A stretch of 21,884 nucleotides of DNA, from assembly GCA_051011575.1 (NCBI GenBank), contig JBPCTR010000205.1, positions 1 through 21,884 of the forward strand, given 5' to 3'. The position numbers and the translations under genes were made by a program. Below, in pieces: positions 20,660 through 21,884 of this stretch; position 1 is the first letter of the stretch; each line of letters starts with the position of its first letter. The notes under the pieces are model-generated. The model did no database searches, was not told the origin of the DNA, and saw only the letters and a program-made list of their open reading frames with translations. Origin of the DNA: SHLQ01 sp051011575. GTDB lineage: Bacteria; Actinomycetota; Acidimicrobiia; Acidimicrobiales; SHLQ01.

Positions 20660-21884
20660 TCACTCCAGTTGGGTTCGATCGGGGCGGAGGATGCGGTAGG
20701 TGCCGCCGGGGTTGCGGGTGACGGTGAAGCCGTGCTCCTTGCCCCGATTGTGGTGGCCGCACGCGGGCCCGCTGTTGGCCTGATCGGTGCGCCCATGGGG
20801 GAACCAGGGCTCGAGATGGTCGATCTCGCATTGGGTGGCGGGCACGGTGCAACCGGGCCAGTAGCAGTGGTCGTGGGGGATCATTGCGGCGAGGCGGGCG
20901 TTGCCGGTGAACAGGCGTTGCTTGCGCCCTTGGTCGATGACCACGCTGTCGGCGCCGAGCACGATGCGGCGGACATGACCGAGGAGGCCAGCGGCGACGG
21001 CTTCGGTGGGTTCGAGAAGGTCGCCAGCGAGGGTGGCGCAGCGGTAGGTGCTCCGCGTGGGGTCGGCCGGCAGGACGGTGCCTCCAGCGAGGCGGGACAG
21101 TTCTCGTCCGTACGTTTCATGGTCGATCACGATGTTGGTGATGGTGCCGGGGGCTTCGGCTCCGGGGAGGTGGGAGGCGGCCTGGGTGCACATGCGGTCG
21201 AACGCGTCGGCGCGGCGTTGGGCCGGTGTGCGGGCGAGGTGCTCTCGGGTGGCATCGTCGCCGTGTTCGGCCCGGGCTTTCTCCCAGTCGATCTCGAGTT
21301 CGGCGTCGGCGAAGGCCTGGAGGACCTCTTTCTGGCGGGCCCCGGCGTAGGCGGCGCATGACCCGGCGTGGGCGAAGGACAGGTCGAGGTGTTGGCGGAT
21401 CCGGAAGTCGCGGTTGGCGTGGTTGATGTCGTTGCGCTGACGGGCGCCGTCTTCGTCGGCGAGGCGGGTCCATTCGGCGGACACCATGTCGAAGTCTCGG
21501 TATGAGGTTCGTTGGGCTGCTTGAGTGAGGAACCAGCTTTGGGATTCGAGGAGGTGCGGCCGGACCCGGGGGTTGGCGTGGATGACGGCGATGCGACGGA
21601 GGTACGCCGCCGGAACCTCGCCCCGGTCGGCGGCCACGGCGACCTCGGGTAGGTCACGGAGCATGGCGGCAACGCGGGTTCGAGCGAGTGCCTCGCCGGC
21701 GGTGAGCCGGCCGTGATGGCGCACCATGACCTTGGCGGAGAAGTGCCGATCGTGCCGATGCAACCCACTGCGGTCGATGTGGTCGACGATCTCTGCCTGA
21801 GCCAATTCGAGCTGGCCGGAAACCGCTTCCATCTCGCGGATCACGGCGATCGTTTGGCGGCTGCTCGACGGTTCGAGGCCAGTC
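20660..21884 (-). CDS. DUF222 / 13E12-type HNH endonuclease (5' end outside or at window edge)
   Basis: Actinobacterial DUF222-HNH protein. The N-terminal helical DUF222 region includes SAKVMVRHHGRLTAGEALAR and LRDLPEVAVAADRGEVP. The C-terminal HNH motif includes CYWPGC, EIDHLEPW, the Asn of QANSGP and CGHHNRGKEH. A GTG at 21844 would give 394 residues, but the frame stays open to the window edge and relatives usually have more sequence ahead of this point. The true start may therefore lie outside, and I call it 5'-partial. These genes occur in many near-identical copies in some actinobacterial genomes and may act as mobile or self-propagating nucleases; their role is not settled. Confidence 0.9.
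   Translation of the reverse strand, partial: TGLEPSSSRQTIAVIREMEAVSGQLELAQAEIVDHIDRSGLHRHDRHFSAKVMVRHHGRLTAGEALARTRVAAMLRDLPEVAVAADRGEVPAAYLRRIAVIHANPRVRPHLLESQSWFLTQAAQRTSYRDFDMVSAEWTRLADEDGARQRNDINHANRDFRIRQHLDLSFAHAGSCAAYAGARQKEVLQAFADAELEIDWEKARAEHGDDATREHLARTPAQRRADAFDRMCTQAASHLPGAEAPGTITNIVIDHETYGRELSRLAGGTVLPADPTRSTYRCATLAGDLLEPTEAVAAGLLGHVRRIVLGADSVVIDQGRKQRLFTGNARLAAMIPHDHCYWPGCTVPATQCEIDHLEPWFPHGRTDQANSGPACGHHNRGKEHGFTVTRNPGGTYRILRPDRTQLE

Noticed and set aside
1..21884. CRISPR array, prophage, insertion sequence or genomic island
   Set aside because: No regularly spaced direct repeats, transposase, integrase or phage structural genes were seen. The tRNA-Sec has no attachment-site duplicate or adjacent integrase in the window.

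Overview
This window is a gene-dense, high-GC bacterial chromosome segment. The gene content suggests an actinobacterium: an HNH endonuclease of the DUF222/13E12 type, a TIGR03086/DinB-like protein, a DUF1330 protein, actinobacterial-style TAnnnT -10 boxes sitting a few bases ahead of GTG/ATG starts, and many GTG/TTG starts. A free-living member of the Acidimicrobiia (Ilumatobacter-like) is a reasonable guess, but the sequence alone does not prove the class. No phage, insertion sequence, CRISPR array or plasmid feature was seen, and no stretch over 300 bases lacks a gene.

Layout. 1-894 (minus): an ECF sigma factor and the 5' part of a single-pass membrane partner, coupled by an ATGA overlap. 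1025-1762 (minus): a TauE/SafE permease. 1910-3601 (plus): glutamine-dependent NAD+ synthetase nadE. 3781-4719 (plus): an RpoD-like sigma-70 factor behind a leader with two inverted repeats. 4733-6994 (minus): a secreted beta-propeller protein with two tandem copies of a beta-helix-like domain. 7185-7619 (plus): an SRPBCC protein, with a perfect 17-bp operator-like palindrome in the divergent gap. 7622-9492 (minus): a lipoprotein with a c-type heme motif joined to a PHM/DBM-like type II copper monooxygenase, followed by a YjbR/MmcQ protein. 9604-9699 (plus): selenocysteine tRNA (selC). 9725-10573 (plus): an epoxide hydrolase/dehalogenase-type alpha/beta hydrolase. 10564-11628 (minus): a sterol desaturase/fatty acid hydroxylase. 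11789-13892 (plus): an ECF sigma factor, a six-helix membrane protein and an ABC ATPase, joined by two ATGA overlaps. 13899-15419 (minus): a full-length MttB-family methyltransferase with no amber codon. 15521-16075 (minus): a TIGR03086 protein. 16265-16564 (plus): a DUF1330 protein. 16667-18622 (plus): a secreted class 3 lipase with N-terminal RTX-like repeats and a duplicated C-terminal module. 18681-20647 (plus): a NarL-type histidine kinase and response regulator pair. 20660-21884 (minus): the HNH endonuclease, open at the window edge.

The genes form many small transcription units rather than one pathway. Recurring themes are regulation (three sigma factors and one two-component system) and the cell envelope or exterior (two large secreted proteins, a redox lipoprotein, an exporter, an ABC system). 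The most notable items are the selenocysteine tRNA with an apparent 7+6 acceptor/T-arm geometry, the heme-c/copper monooxygenase fusion, the two secreted proteins with internal duplications, the sigma/ABC operon without a recognisable anti-sigma factor, and several starts that look leaderless.
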